A stretch of DNA of 64,000 nt, taken from Novosphingobium acidiphilum DSM 19966 (GTDB taxonomy: Bacteria > Pseudomonadota > Alphaproteobacteria > Sphingomonadales > Sphingomonadaceae). The first letter of the stretch is position 1. Each line of letters begins with the position of its first letter. Location of the stretch: NCBI RefSeq assembly GCF_000429005.1, contig NZ_AUBA01000010.1:81922-145921 (forward strand). Reading direction: 5' to 3'. Shown one piece after another: positions 45,938-55,370 of this stretch. The notes beneath the pieces were generated by a model. It was not told where the DNA came from. It was given only the letters and a program-made list of their open reading frames with translations, and ran no database searches. A program made the translations under genes and the position numbers.

Positions 45938-47719
45938 TCAATACCCTTGCGCCGAACCCATCGGCAAACGCGGATCGATGGCGCCAAACAGATGCGCGGG
46001 CGCAATGTCGACACCTTCGTCATCGGGGTGGGGCGGCACGGCGCCGGCGATACGCGGGCCGCCCACCACGATGGCAGCAACATGGTTGCCATGGCGACGT
46101 TCGACCATCTTCTGGCCGCGCGCCTCCAGGATCGCCAACGTATCGGCCGACAGGCCATAGCGTTCGTACCAGGTCTGATCGGGCAACCATTGCTGATGGA
46201 TACGCGGTGCCTCGATCGCCTCGGTCAGGGTCATGCCGAAATCGATCATGTTGAGCATCACCTGCAACACGCCGGTCGGGATCCGGCTGCCGCCGGGCGT
46301 GCCCACGACCAGCGCGAGCTTGCCATCCCTGGTCACGATTGTCGGGCTCATCGAGGACAGCGGGCGCTTGCCCGGCGCAATCGCGTTGTTGGCGCCTTCG
46401 ACCAGGCCATACATGTTGGTGGCGCCGGGCTTGGCCGAAAAATCGTCCATTTCATCGTTCATCAGCACGCCAGTGCCCGGCGCGACGACATGCGCGCCAA
46501 ACCAGTCGTTCAGCGTATAGGTCATCGACACGGCGTTGCCGGCGGCATCGACAATCGAAAAATGCGTGGTGCTGCGGCCTTCGGGGCTGGCCGTCACGCC
46601 GCCCAGCGACAGCGACGGGGTGGCTTTGTCCATCGCGATCCCGGCGCGCAGGCGGTCGGTATAAGCGGGTGCAACCAGCCGCGCGGTATCGACGTTCACG
46701 AAATCGGGATCGCCCAGCTGCACATTGCGATCGTGGTAGGCACGACGCAGTGCTTCGATCAGCGCGTGCGTCGCATTGGCCGAATGGAACCCCCATTGCG
46801 CCATGGGATATCCCGACAGCACGCCCATGGTTTCGCACAGCACCACCCCGCCCGAACTCGGCGGGGGTGCTGCGATCACGTGATAGCCGCGATAATCGCA
46901 TTCCAGCGGTTTCATGTCGCGCACGGCATAGTGCGCAAAATCGGCCATGGTGAATATGCCGCCGCCCTTGCGGCTGCCGTCGACCATGGCGGCGCCGACC
47001 GGCCCCTTGTAAAAGCCATCGGCGCCCTGTTGCGCGATCACCCGCAGCGAATGCGCCAAGTCGGTCTGGACCAGCCGCTCGCCCTCGCGCCAGCGTTGCC
47101 CGGCGTTGAGGAAGATGGCGGCGCTGGCCGGATCCTTGCGCAATTCATCGGCGCCTTCGCCCAGGAATTCGGCATCGCCGCGGTCGAGCACAAACCCATC
47201 GGCGGCCAGCTGGATGGCCGGCGCCATCAGCTCTGCCCGGGGCCGGCTGCCCCAATGGATGCGCGCATATTCCAGCCCGGCGACGGTGCCGGGTATGCCC
47301 GCCGCCAGCCAGCCGCGGGTCGATTTGCCGGGGATCACGTTGCCCCGGGCGTCCAGATACATGTCGGCACGCGCCGCACCCGGTGCCATTTCGCGAAAAT
47401 CGAGAAAGCGGCTGGTGCCGTCGGCCAGGCGCACGGTCATGAACCCGCCGCCGCCAAGATTGCCCGCCTCGGGAAACGTCACCGCCAGCGCATAGCCCAC
47501 CGCCACCGCCGCATCGATCGCATTGCCGCCATGGCGCAGCACATCCAGCCCGGCCTGTGTCGCCAGGTGATGCGCAGTGACCACCATGCCGTGATCGGCC
47601 GCCACCGGCTCGGGCGAGGCAGCCTGTGCGGTGTGGGCAACGGGCAAGACCGCCAGCGTCATTGCCGCGGCAATGGCCGGAATGCGATAACGCCTGCGTT
47701 CAACCCTGGTGCTCACCAT
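45938..47719 (-). CDS. ggt: Gamma-glutamyltransferase
   Basis: Periplasmic enzyme that hydrolyses glutathione and transfers gamma-glutamyl groups. 593 residues: signal peptide (about 1-33, HTAQA), then the Ntn-hydrolase precursor, autocleaved before Thr 384 in GRSTTHFSIVD. The substrate-binding LGGGGFM (87-93), and the small-subunit NDEMDDFS and SSMSPTIV are present. ATG 47719. Upstream on the same strand, 66 bp away, is the siderophore-interacting flavoprotein; a plus-strand frame covering the gene is only its shadow. Confidence 0.96.
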   Translation of the reverse strand: MVSTRVERRRYRIPAIAAAMTLAVLPVAHTAQAASPEPVAADHGMVVTAHHLATQAGLDVLRHGGNAIDAAVAVGYALAVTFPEAGNLGGGGFMTVRLADGTSRFLDFREMAPGAARADMYLDARGNVIPGKSTRGWLAAGIPGTVAGLEYARIHWGSRPRAELMAPAIQLAADGFVLDRGDAEFLGEGADELRKDPASAAIFLNAGQRWREGERLVQTDLAHSLRVIAQQGADGFYKGPVGAAMVDGSRKGGGIFTMADFAHYAVRDMKPLECDYRGYHVIAAPPPSSGGVVLCETMGVLSGYPMAQWGFHSANATHALIEALRRAYHDRNVQLGDPDFVNVDTARLVAPAYTDRLRAGIAMDKATPSLSLGGVTASPEGRSTTHFSIVDAAGNAVSMTYTLNDWFGAHVVAPGTGVLMNDEMDDFSAKPGATNMYGLVEGANNAIAPGKRPLSSMSPTIVTRDGKLALVVGTPGGSRIPTGVLQVMLNMIDFGMTLTEAIEAPRIHQQWLPDQTWYERYGLSADTLAILEARGQKMVERRHGNHVAAIVVGGPRIAGAVPPHPDDEGVDIAPAHLFGAIDPRLPMGSAQGY

Positions 47720-47785
47720 CGGTAACCCTTGCGCATATGCTTGTGGCGCAAAGGTCTAGCAGGCGGGCGGGCAGGGGCAAGAGAC

Positions 47786-48538
47786 CTATCCGTCGAGCGA
47801 CTTGTCCGATGCGTCGGCGTGGCCGCGCGTCCAGTACCCGGCGGCCTTGGTCCATTCGCGCGGGTGGCCCAGCGTTTCCACGACATGCGCGCGCAATGCC
47901 TTGGCCACCGTGGTTTCGGCGGCGATCCAGACAAAGCCTTCGCCGGGTGGCAAGGCCATGCCCTGCAACGCGCCCAGCAGCCGTTCGGCATCATCGGCAA
48001 CCACGCCTGCACGATGCACCCAATGCCCGGTCCACAGCGCGCGGGTGGCAAAGCGCTGTTCGTCGTCCGGCCCATCGATCACACCCAGGGTGATCACCGG
48101 TACGCCTTCGCGCAATTCTTCGACGCGCCGGCCTATTGCAGGCAGCGCGCTTTCGTCGCCGATCAGCAGGTACCAGTCGAAATCGTCGGGCACCACGGCC
48201 GATCCGCGCGGGCCGCCGATGGACAGGCTGTCGCCCACTTGCGCCGCAGCCGCCCACTGCGTTGCGGGGCCGCTATCGTGCAGTGCAAAATCGATGGTCA
48301 GGGTGCATTGCGCGGTGTCGAACCGGCGCGGGGTAAAATCGCGCATGACCGTATCGCCGGCATCGGTAGCAAAGAACAGCTTGATATGATCGTCGGCCGA
48401 CGCGCTGACAAAGTCGTTGAGTTCAGGCGCGGTAAACACCATGCGGCGCATGTGATCGCCCAGTTGCTCGATCGCGGTAACGGTCAGCGTGCGGCGGCGG
48501 GTGTCGTGGCGCAGGCGGGTGATCTGGTGACGGGACAT
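47786..48538 (-). CDS. Siderophore-interacting protein (ferric-chelate reductase, ViuB/YqjH type)
   Basis: 250 residues from ATG 48538. FAD-binding domain with MRDFTPRRFD (isoalloxazine-binding RxYTxR-like motif), the SIP Rossmann domain, then the family's closing segment VKALRAHVVETLG and YWTRG. These reductases release iron from ferric siderophores in the cytosol. In E. coli the homologue yqjH is controlled by the PadR-type repressor YqjI. It is divergent from a TonB-dependent receptor across a 275-bp region with two perfect palindromes, which supports an iron-uptake role. Confidence 0.93.
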   Translation of the reverse strand: MSRHQITRLRHDTRRRTLTVTAIEQLGDHMRRMVFTAPELNDFVSASADDHIKLFFATDAGDTVMRDFTPRRFDTAQCTLTIDFALHDSGPATQWAAAAQVGDSLSIGGPRGSAVVPDDFDWYLLIGDESALPAIGRRVEELREGVPVITLGVIDGPDDEQRFATRALWTGHWVHRAGVVADDAERLLGALQGMALPPGEGFVWIAAETTVAKALRAHVVETLGHPREWTKAAGYWTRGHADASDKSLDG

Positions 48539-48619
48539 TGCGGGTCCTTGAACAGGCGCAGAACACCGGGGCGGGCGCACTGCCGGGAGAAAGCGTATAC
48601 GATTCGTTTCAATGCATCT

Positions 48620-48631
48620 AAGATATATCTT
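48620..48631. promoter_or_regulatory. Candidate operator 1 (PadR/YqjI-type palindrome)
   Basis: Perfect 12-bp palindrome AAGATATATCTT, 82 bp upstream of the siderophore-interacting protein start. An identical copy lies 34 bp away, centre to centre, about three helical turns. Confidence 0.7.
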
Positions 48632-48653
48632 TTAAGGCGCTTTGCAAGCGGTA

Positions 48654-48665
48654 AAGATATATCTT
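48654..48665. promoter_or_regulatory. Candidate operator 2 (PadR/YqjI-type palindrome)
   Basis: A second perfect AAGATATATCTT palindrome, here within the longer self-complementary AAAGATATATCTTT (48653-48666). Its pair at 48620-48631 is on the same DNA face. Their place suggests coordinate repression of both divergent genes. Confidence 0.7.
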
Positions 48666-48813
48666 TCCTGATGTCGTCGCAGCCCCAGCGCGCAACCTGG
48701 CGGGCCGTAAGTTGAATAAATTGTCATGAATCTTGCCTTGTGTAACACTATAACATCTCATATTGCGCGCTACCAAGCGTCCCCCCCACGCCCTTCGGAA
48801 AAACAACCACCGC

Positions 48814-50988
48814 ATGATTGATTCGCATCGACGACTTCTGGCCGGCACTGTCTTTGCAGCCTGCGCTCTGGTTCTGGCCGGCACCGCGCCTGCGTATGGC
48901 GCCGATGCCCCGCCCGCCGCGGCTGCGCCCGCGGCCGACCCGGCGGCCCCGCGCGATCCCATCGTGGTCACCGCACGCCGGCTCGACGAAGCGCGGTCGG
49001 CCGTCCAGAAAAGCCTGGGTGCCGATAGCTACGGCATCACCAACGCTGCGATCCAGGCGTTGCCGGGCGGGGACAACCAGCAACTGAACCAGATCATGCT
49101 GCAATTGCCCGGGGTGGTGCAGGACGGGTTTGGCCAGTTCCACGTGCGCGACGATCACGCCAATCTGCAATACCGTATCAACGGCACGATCCTGCCCGAA
49201 GGCCTGGCGGTGTTCGGGCAGACTTTGTCACCGCGCCTGATCGATCATTTCGACCTGTTGACCGGGGCGCTGCCCGCACAATACGGCCTGCGCACCGCTG
49301 GTGTGATCGACATTCACACCAAAAGCGGGTTTGCCAACGGCGGCGAAGCGTCGATTTATGGCGGCAGCCACGACACCATCGAACCCAGCCTGGAATATGG
49401 CGGCTCGACCGGACAGACCAACTATTTCGTATCGGCCGATTATCGCCACGATTCGCTGGGCATTGAAAACGTCAATGCATCGCGCACCGCGGTCCACGAT
49501 GCCACCGACCAGTTCCAGGGGTTTGTCTATCTCGATCGCATCCTGTCCGACAGCGACCGGATCAGCTTTGTCGGCGGCTATTCGAACCAGTGGTTCCAGA
49601 TCCCCGATCCGGTCGGGCTGACCGCCACCAGCCCGGTTGCGGTCAATGGCCAGACCAGCTTTGCCTCGAACGCGTTGAACGAACGCCAGCTGGAACGCAC
49701 CGGTTTTGGCCAGGTTGCGTTTTTGCACGACAGTGGCCCGTTGACGGTGCAACTGGGCGGCTTTGCGCGCTTTTCGGCTTTGACCTACCGCCCCGATCCC
49801 ACAGGCGAGCTGATTTTCAACCGTCTGGCCCAGCAGGCGTTCAAGGACGATCTGGCGCTGGGTCTGCAGGCCGATGCCTCGCTGCGCGCAGGCAACGGCC
49901 ATACGGTGCGCTTTGGCGGGTTTTTGCAGCACGACCATACGATCAGCGACACGCAGACCGCTGTCTTTCCGGTCGACGGCACGGGCGTGGCCGATGCGCC
50001 GCCGCTGTCGATTGTCGACAACAGCACCAAAAGCGCGGTCATGGCCAGCCTCTATGTCCAGGACGAATGGCAGCTGTCGGGCAAGGTCACGCTGAACTAT
50101 GGCGGCCGCTTCGACTATTACGATGCCTATCGTCAGGAAAACCAGCTCAGCCCGCGGGTCAATCTGGTTTGGCAGCCCGATGCGCTGACCACGCTGCATG
50201 TCGGCTATGCGCGGTATTTTTCGCCGCCCGCGTTCGAACTGGTTGCCAACACCAGCATCGCGCGGTTTGTCGGCACCAGCGGTGCTGCCAATTCGCTGGT
50301 CGACACCACCCCGCAGGCCGAACGGCAACACTATTTCGATGTGGGCGTGCAGCGCAAGCTGGCGCCGGGGCTGACCGTGGGGATCGACGGATATTACCGG
50401 CTGTCGCGCCATCTGATCGACGAGGGCCAGTTCGGCGCGCCGATTATCCTGACCCCGTTCAACTATGCCTATGGGCGTATCCGCGGGGTCAATCTCTACG
50501 CCAATTACCAGCGCGGACCCTGGCTGGTCTATGCCAACTTTGCCGCGGCCAAGGCGCAAGGGCGGCAGATCGAATCGAGCGAATTTTCGTTCGGCGCGAC
50601 CGAACTGGCCTATATCGCCAGCCACTTCATCACGCTTGATCACGACCAGACCTACACCGGTTCGGGCGGGATCAGCTATGCGTTCCGCGATGGCGCGCTC
50701 AAGGGGCTGAAGCTGGGGTCAAGCATGATCTATGGTTCGGGCCTGCGGTCGGATCTGACCCTGCCCGATGGCACCGATGTGCCCAATGGTGCGCATCTGC
50801 CCGCCTATGCCCAGTTCAACCTGGCGGCGAGTTACAAATGGGCCAAGCCCGGCGTGGAATTACGCTTTGACGTGACCAACGCGTTCGACAGCAAATACGA
50901 AATCCGCGATGGCACCGGCGTCGGCGTCGGCGCACCGCAATGGGGTCCGCGGCGCGGGTTCTTCTTCGGCATCTCGAAGGATATCTGA
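48814..50988 (+). CDS. TonB-dependent receptor
   Basis: 724 residues from ATG 48814: signal peptide (LLAGTVFAACALVLAGTAPAYGA), a TonB-box-like stretch (PIVVTARR, about 50-57), a plug domain (about 60-180; LPGVVQDGFGQFHVRDDHANLQYRING is split here), and a 22-strand beta-barrel ending FFFGISKDI. It probably takes up a ferric chelate or other metal compound, judged from the divergent siderophore-interacting protein. It converges on the FAD oxidoreductase with a 7-bp gap. The ligand is not visible. Confidence 0.94.
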   Translation: MIDSHRRLLAGTVFAACALVLAGTAPAYGADAPPAAAAPAADPAAPRDPIVVTARRLDEARSAVQKSLGADSYGITNAAIQALPGGDNQQLNQIMLQLPGVVQDGFGQFHVRDDHANLQYRINGTILPEGLAVFGQTLSPRLIDHFDLLTGALPAQYGLRTAGVIDIHTKSGFANGGEASIYGGSHDTIEPSLEYGGSTGQTNYFVSADYRHDSLGIENVNASRTAVHDATDQFQGFVYLDRILSDSDRISFVGGYSNQWFQIPDPVGLTATSPVAVNGQTSFASNALNERQLERTGFGQVAFLHDSGPLTVQLGGFARFSALTYRPDPTGELIFNRLAQQAFKDDLALGLQADASLRAGNGHTVRFGGFLQHDHTISDTQTAVFPVDGTGVADAPPLSIVDNSTKSAVMASLYVQDEWQLSGKVTLNYGGRFDYYDAYRQENQLSPRVNLVWQPDALTTLHVGYARYFSPPAFELVANTSIARFVGTSGAANSLVDTTPQAERQHYFDVGVQRKLAPGLTVGIDGYYRLSRHLIDEGQFGAPIILTPFNYAYGRIRGVNLYANYQRGPWLVYANFAAAKAQGRQIESSEFSFGATELAYIASHFITLDHDQTYTGSGGISYAFRDGALKGLKLGSSMIYGSGLRSDLTLPDGTDVPNGAHLPAYAQFNLAASYKWAKPGVELRFDVTNAFDSKYEIRDGTGVGVGAPQWGPRRGFFFGISKDI

Positions 50989-50995
50989 GCGCGGG

Positions 50996-52363
50996 TCAAA
51001 CGATACGCGCGCCCTGGCGGCGCAATTCGGCCTGTACCGCCGCGATATCCACGGTGTGGAAATCGCGGCCGGTCCTGACCGATATTGCCGCCGCGACGCC
51101 CGCACCCTGGCCCGCCACCGCGCAGGCCATCATGTTGCGCACCGCGGCATGGCTGACTTTGTCGCCGCCGATCGAACGGCCGGCCACGATCAGGTTGCGC
51201 GGGCCGCTTTTGGGCAGCATCGCGCGATAGGGTATGTGGAAATAACGCCCGGTGGTGGGGATGATCAGCAGGCCATAGCCGTCGATGAATTCGGGAAAGA
51301 TGCCGATCGAATCGGCAAACCGGCCTTCGCCACGCACATCGCCATCGGCCATGTTGTAGACCGCATCGATCTTGCGCGTGTCGCGAATGCCCAAAGTCAT
51401 GCCGAAATTGCGCAATTTGGCAGTGTCGCAGCCGGGCATGAATTCGCGCAAGGCGGCAATCGCGTGCATCGCCTGCGCACGGCCCTCGATTTCGCCCGTG
51501 GTCAGATCATCGGGATCGGTGCCGTCGAGCGTCAGATGCACCATGTTGAGATAGGTCAGATCGCCCTGGTCGGACACGGTGCCCCAGGTGCCGGCAATCG
51601 TCTTGAGGCTGTCGGGCAGCAGGCCTGCCTTGTGTGCGGCCTGAAACGGTTTGCGCAAAAAGGGTGAAAACAGCGCGTCTTCCTTGCCCGCGGTGGTGAC
51701 CGACCATTCGCCGTCCTTGGCCCAGTCGGCATAGGTCTGCGGATCGGCCTTGACCGCATCGATGAACCGCGTCTTGTTGACCCCGCACATCGAAAACATC
51801 ACCGACACGCTCATCATTTCGGACTTGGGCGTCTTGAACACCGGGGCACCGGCGCGCGTGGCGATATCGGCATCGCCGGTGGCGTCGATCACCCGTTTGG
51901 CCAGGATGGCCTCGCGCCCGGCCTTGCTTTCGGTGATGATCCCGCGAATTTCGCCGCCCTCCATGATCGGCGCGACAAACATGCGGTGCAGCATCGGGTG
52001 CACGCCCACCTCGGCCACCAGCACATCGGCGACATGTTTGAACGCCTCGGCATCGAGCGCGTGGCTGATCGATTGCGGTTCGGGCAGGGCCGCGCCCATC
52101 GCCTTGGCCCGGTCTTCGAATTCGCGGCCGATACCTTCGCTGTCGATCGTGGCGGGGTGGCGATACCAGGCAAAGCCTTCGACCCCGACCTGGGTGATAT
52201 TGCCGCCAAAACAGCCATAGCGTTCGACCAGCGTGGTCTGCACGCCGGCGCGGGCCGAGGCGATCGCGGCCGCCAGGCCGCCGGGGCCCGACCCCACCAC
52301 CAGCACGTCGGTTTCGTGGATCACGTCGATCGCGCGGGCGGGTTCAAGGATGGTCCGGGTCAT
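50996..52363 (-). CDS. FAD-dependent oxidoreductase (FAD_oxidored family)
   Basis: 455 residues: dinucleotide loop VVGSGPGGLAAA (about 22-33), GCFGGNITQVG, DATGDADIATRAG, and the C-terminal GGDKVSHAAVRNM (FAD contact). This group (PF12831-like) is broadly flavin-linked with unknown substrates; FixC/tricarballylate-type relatives exist. ATG 52363. It is convergent with the receptor and upstream of nothing coupled. No function assigned. Confidence 0.9.
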   Translation of the reverse strand: MTRTILEPARAIDVIHETDVLVVGSGPGGLAAAIASARAGVQTTLVERYGCFGGNITQVGVEGFAWYRHPATIDSEGIGREFEDRAKAMGAALPEPQSISHALDAEAFKHVADVLVAEVGVHPMLHRMFVAPIMEGGEIRGIITESKAGREAILAKRVIDATGDADIATRAGAPVFKTPKSEMMSVSVMFSMCGVNKTRFIDAVKADPQTYADWAKDGEWSVTTAGKEDALFSPFLRKPFQAAHKAGLLPDSLKTIAGTWGTVSDQGDLTYLNMVHLTLDGTDPDDLTTGEIEGRAQAMHAIAALREFMPGCDTAKLRNFGMTLGIRDTRKIDAVYNMADGDVRGEGRFADSIGIFPEFIDGYGLLIIPTTGRYFHIPYRAMLPKSGPRNLIVAGRSIGGDKVSHAAVRNMMACAVAGQGAGVAAAISVRTGRDFHTVDIAAVQAELRRQGARIV

Positions 52364-52420
52364 GGCGTCAAGAGCTGCGACGGATCATCGCGCGATGCCA
52401 CGGCCAAGACGCGTCCATCG

Positions 52421-52464
52421 CAAAAAGGCAAAGCCGCCGCCCCGACCATGCCTGCACGGCATGG
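52421..52464 (-). terminator. Terminator behind the S10-type peptidase gene
   Basis: On the minus strand a stem of CCATGCC (52446-52452) with GGCATGG (52458-52464), extended by a CCCG/CGGG pair past a mismatch, is followed by a small GGC-TTT-GCC hairpin and TTTTT (52426-52422). It lies in the 133-bp gap to the FAD oxidoreductase, so that gene likely has its own promoter. Confidence 0.6.
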
Positions 52465-52496
52465 ACGGGGCAGCAGGGTCCGTTTCGAAACCGGCG

Positions 52497-54104
52497 TTAT
52501 TTGCGCAGGTTGTTGGTGCTGGTGATGAACGCCGCCACCGCATCGTGCAGCTGGTGCAGCGCGTCGGTGTTGGCATAGACCATGTGGCCCGACCGGAAAT
52601 AGCGATAGGCGATGTTGGCCTGCAGGCTGGCCGGGATCGGCAGGTGGTGCATTTCGTACCACCCTTCGTAATAGGGTGTGGCCAGGTCGTAATATCCGCC
52701 GGTGACCAGCACTTTCATCTGCGGGTTGTATTTCATCGCGGTGGCAAGGTCGGGCATCACATTGGCGGTGCCGCGCACCGGTCCGGGCTGGCCCGGCGGG
52801 GTGTGGTCAAAGCTCCAGGCATTGGTATAGGCCGATGGCTTGTAGGTTTCATCCTGACCATAATGCAACGTGTCGCGGACATAGGCGTTCAGCGCCGAAA
52901 CATAAGCCGAACCGACCGCCGCCGATTGCGGGTCATAATCGGCTTCCTTGTTCAGCACATCCATCGCCGGGCCGGAAAAGCGGGTGTCGAGCCGCCCGGT
53001 GGTCAGTTCGCTGCCGATCTGCAATTGCTGGGTGAACTGGCCGCCCTCGACGCGCAAATCCGACCGCAGGATATAATCGGCGGGCAGGCCGATATAGCGC
53101 GCCATGCGTTCGGCAACGTCGCGTTTTTTCGCCGGATCGATCAGCGATCCCTGTTGCAATGCGGCGGCATAGTCGCCGCTGGCAAAGGCCTCGACCTCTT
53201 TCAGGAACGGTTCGATTTCGGCCGGCCGCGTGCCGGGCAGGCGGTTGTGATACCACGCGGTTGCGGCATACGTGGGCAGCGCGGTGATATAGGGCTGGTC
53301 GGTACCGGGGTTGAGCGAGGCGCCGTCTGCCGACAGGTTGAAATTCAGGATCTGCGATAGCAGGATCACGCCGTTGAGATCGACCATGTGCTCGGTGGTC
53401 AGGCGTGCCGCCATCATCGCGGCGCGCGGTGTGCCATAGCTTTCACCGAACAGGTATTTGGGCGAATTCCACCGGTCATGCCGCGTCAGGAACGCCTGGA
53501 CAAAGCTGGAAAAGGCATGCGCATCGGCGTCCATGCCGTAAAACGCGGTTTCCTTGTCCTTGCCCGCGATGCGCGAAAAACCGGTGCCGGGCGCATCGAT
53601 GAACACCAGATCGCTGGCATCGAGCAGGCTGGCATCGTTGTCGATCAGGGCATAGGGCGCAGCCGGCGTATGGCTGTCATCGCGCGTGACCACGCGCCGC
53701 GGGCCAAAGGCGCCCATGTGCAGCCACACCGTTGCCGAACCGGGTCCGCCGTTGAACAGGAAGGTGATCGGGCGATCGGCTGCGGCCACGCCTTTCTTGA
53801 AATAGGCGACATAGAACATCGATGCTTCGGCGGCGGGCATGGCCTTGTCATCGGGCTTGCCCGCGGCGCGCCAGGCGGCGTCATCCCAATGTTCGGGATG
53901 GACGACAATCGTACCCGAAATCGCCTGATAGTCGATCTTCTGTCCCTTGACCGTGACCGTGCCCGACGAGGCAACTTGCGCCTCCTTGAAAATCGCATTG
54001 GGGCCGGGGGCGGCCGCATCGGTCTTGTCGGCGGCCATGGCAGGCGCTGTGGCCAGCGCCAGCGCGCTGGCGGCAATCAGGCGGAACGGCAGTCTGTAGG
54101 ACAT
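52497..54104 (-). CDS. S10-type serine carboxypeptidase, exported
   Basis: 535 residues from ATG 54104 (GGAGAG upstream). Signal peptide (residues 1-24, ALATAPAMAA), then an alpha/beta-hydrolase core with oxyanion segment FNGGPGSAT and WLHMGAFGP, nucleophile Ser 222 in GESYGTPRA, and a catalytic His in SGHMVYAN near the end. S10 carboxypeptidases are common in eukaryotic vacuoles; bacterial forms are periplasmic and likely scavenge peptides. Divergent from the acyltransferase gene. Confidence 0.92.
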   Translation of the reverse strand: MSYRLPFRLIAASALALATAPAMAADKTDAAAPGPNAIFKEAQVASSGTVTVKGQKIDYQAISGTIVVHPEHWDDAAWRAAGKPDDKAMPAAEASMFYVAYFKKGVAAADRPITFLFNGGPGSATVWLHMGAFGPRRVVTRDDSHTPAAPYALIDNDASLLDASDLVFIDAPGTGFSRIAGKDKETAFYGMDADAHAFSSFVQAFLTRHDRWNSPKYLFGESYGTPRAAMMAARLTTEHMVDLNGVILLSQILNFNLSADGASLNPGTDQPYITALPTYAATAWYHNRLPGTRPAEIEPFLKEVEAFASGDYAAALQQGSLIDPAKKRDVAERMARYIGLPADYILRSDLRVEGGQFTQQLQIGSELTTGRLDTRFSGPAMDVLNKEADYDPQSAAVGSAYVSALNAYVRDTLHYGQDETYKPSAYTNAWSFDHTPPGQPGPVRGTANVMPDLATAMKYNPQMKVLVTGGYYDLATPYYEGWYEMHHLPIPASLQANIAYRYFRSGHMVYANTDALHQLHDAVAAFITSTNNLRK

Positions 54105-54256
54105 TGATCTCTCCAAACGCGCCCGGGCTGAATACCTTCGGGTGCATCTGGCAACGGGGGCTGCCTGATTGCCGTATCATGCGCAACCGATTTTGCGGGT
54201 CAAAGTTGTGCATAGCCGCAACGAAATCTTGGCAGGTGCGGCGCTATGGCAGCGGC

Positions 54257-55282
54257 ATGCGATACGAAAGCGGCATGGCGACACGCGCGTCGAAGCGGGC
54301 ACAGCACGCGCCACCGGCGCGGCTCGACAGCCTGCAGGTGCTGCGCGCGGTGGCCGCGCTGGCGGTGGTGGTGTTCCATTGCCACTGGACCGGCATTGCC
54401 AGCTTTGGCGTGGAACTGTTCTTTGTCCTTTCCGGGTTTGTCATCTGCCATGCCGCCGCGCAGGACCCGCGCCGTTTTCTGGCCCGGCGCGTGGCACGGG
54501 TGGTGCCGTTGTACTGGCTGGCGACGTTCGGCGTGTTTGCCATCGCGCTGTTCGCGCCAGCGATGGTGGCGGCAACGCACGCGACCGCGGCCAATCTGGT
54601 GCGCAGCCTGATGTTCTGGCCTTATGTGCGCGATGATGGCGCGGATATGCCGCTGCTGTTCCTGGGCTGGACGCTGAATTACGAGGCGTTGTTTTATGCC
54701 ATGTTTGCGCTGTGCCTGGCGATTTCGGCGCGGCTGGCGCCGTGGCTGGTGCTGGGGCTGCTGATCGGTGCGGCGGCGCTGCATCGGGTGGTTGCGCCGC
54801 TGGGCGATCCGCTGGATTTCTGGACCCGGCCGATCATACTCAATTTTGCCTGCGGGATCGTGGCCTGGCTGGTCTGGCATCGCCACAGGGCATGGGTGGG
54901 GCAGGTTCCGGCAGCCGTTGCGGTGCCGGCCGCGCTGATCGCGCTGGGCGTGCTGGTGACCGGCGTGCATCACCGACTGGGCGGGTTCATGCCATGGAGC
55001 GGGATCATCAGCGGGGTGCTGTTGCTGGGGCTGTTGGCGCTGACCGCGCGGATCCGCTGGCCTGCGGGGTTGCTGGTGGTCGGCGATGCCAGCTATTCGC
55101 TGTATCTGCTGCATCCGTACGTGCTCGAAGCGATCAATCGCAAGCTGCATGCCTTTGGCCCCGACCCGCTGGGCATTGCGGCGACGCTGGGGGCCGTGCT
55201 GGCGGCCGTGGCGCTTGGCATCGTGGTGTTCCGGCTGGTCGAGCGGCCCAGCAACCGCGCCCTGCGACGCCTGATCGGGTGA
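54257..55282 (+). CDS. Acyltransferase 3 family membrane protein
   Basis: 341 residues if begun at ATG 54257; ATG 54275 is equally possible, and neither has a clear ribosome site. About ten membrane helices. The family signature is RAVAALAVVVFHCHW (Arg 30, His 41) and LSLYLLHPY-like YSLYLLHPYV near the end. Members add acetyl or other acyl groups to sugars of lipopolysaccharide, exopolysaccharide or peptidoglycan. The acceptor is unknown. Confidence 0.9.
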   Translation: MRYESGMATRASKRAQHAPPARLDSLQVLRAVAALAVVVFHCHWTGIASFGVELFFVLSGFVICHAAAQDPRRFLARRVARVVPLYWLATFGVFAIALFAPAMVAATHATAANLVRSLMFWPYVRDDGADMPLLFLGWTLNYEALFYAMFALCLAISARLAPWLVLGLLIGAAALHRVVAPLGDPLDFWTRPIILNFACGIVAWLVWHRHRAWVGQVPAAVAVPAALIALGVLVTGVHHRLGGFMPWSGIISGVLLLGLLALTARIRWPAGLLVVGDASYSLYLLHPYVLEAINRKLHAFGPDPLGIAATLGAVLAAVALGIVVFRLVERPSNRALRRLIG

Positions 55283-55370
55283 CCCGCGGGCCACGTTGCA
55301 GCCGCGCGTGGCCGGGTTATACAGGGCAATGGCCGCAAAGCTGCGCGCCGATCTGCCGAAGGAACCCCGG

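Larger units (their letters stand above)
48539..48813. promoter_or_regulatory. Divergent control region between the siderophore-interacting protein and TonB-dependent receptor
   Basis: 275 bp, AT-richer than its neighbours, no coding sequence. It carries two identical palindromes (48620-48631 and 48654-48665), listed separately, and a TATAAC at 48749-48754 that could be the -10 for the receptor 60 bp upstream of its ATG, without a good -35. I saw no Fur box by eye. Confidence 0.7.

Noticed and set aside
45947..47725. 592-residue plus-strand frame over gamma-glutamyltransferase
   Set aside because: The minus strand encodes a complete, motif-verified Ggt; this frame is Arg/His/Gly-rich and without domain.
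48539..48813. Possible cobalamin riboswitch or Fur box before the TonB receptor
   Set aside because: I saw no B12-box-like conserved element or GATAATGATAATCATTATC-like sequence; only the two AAGATATATCTT palindromes.
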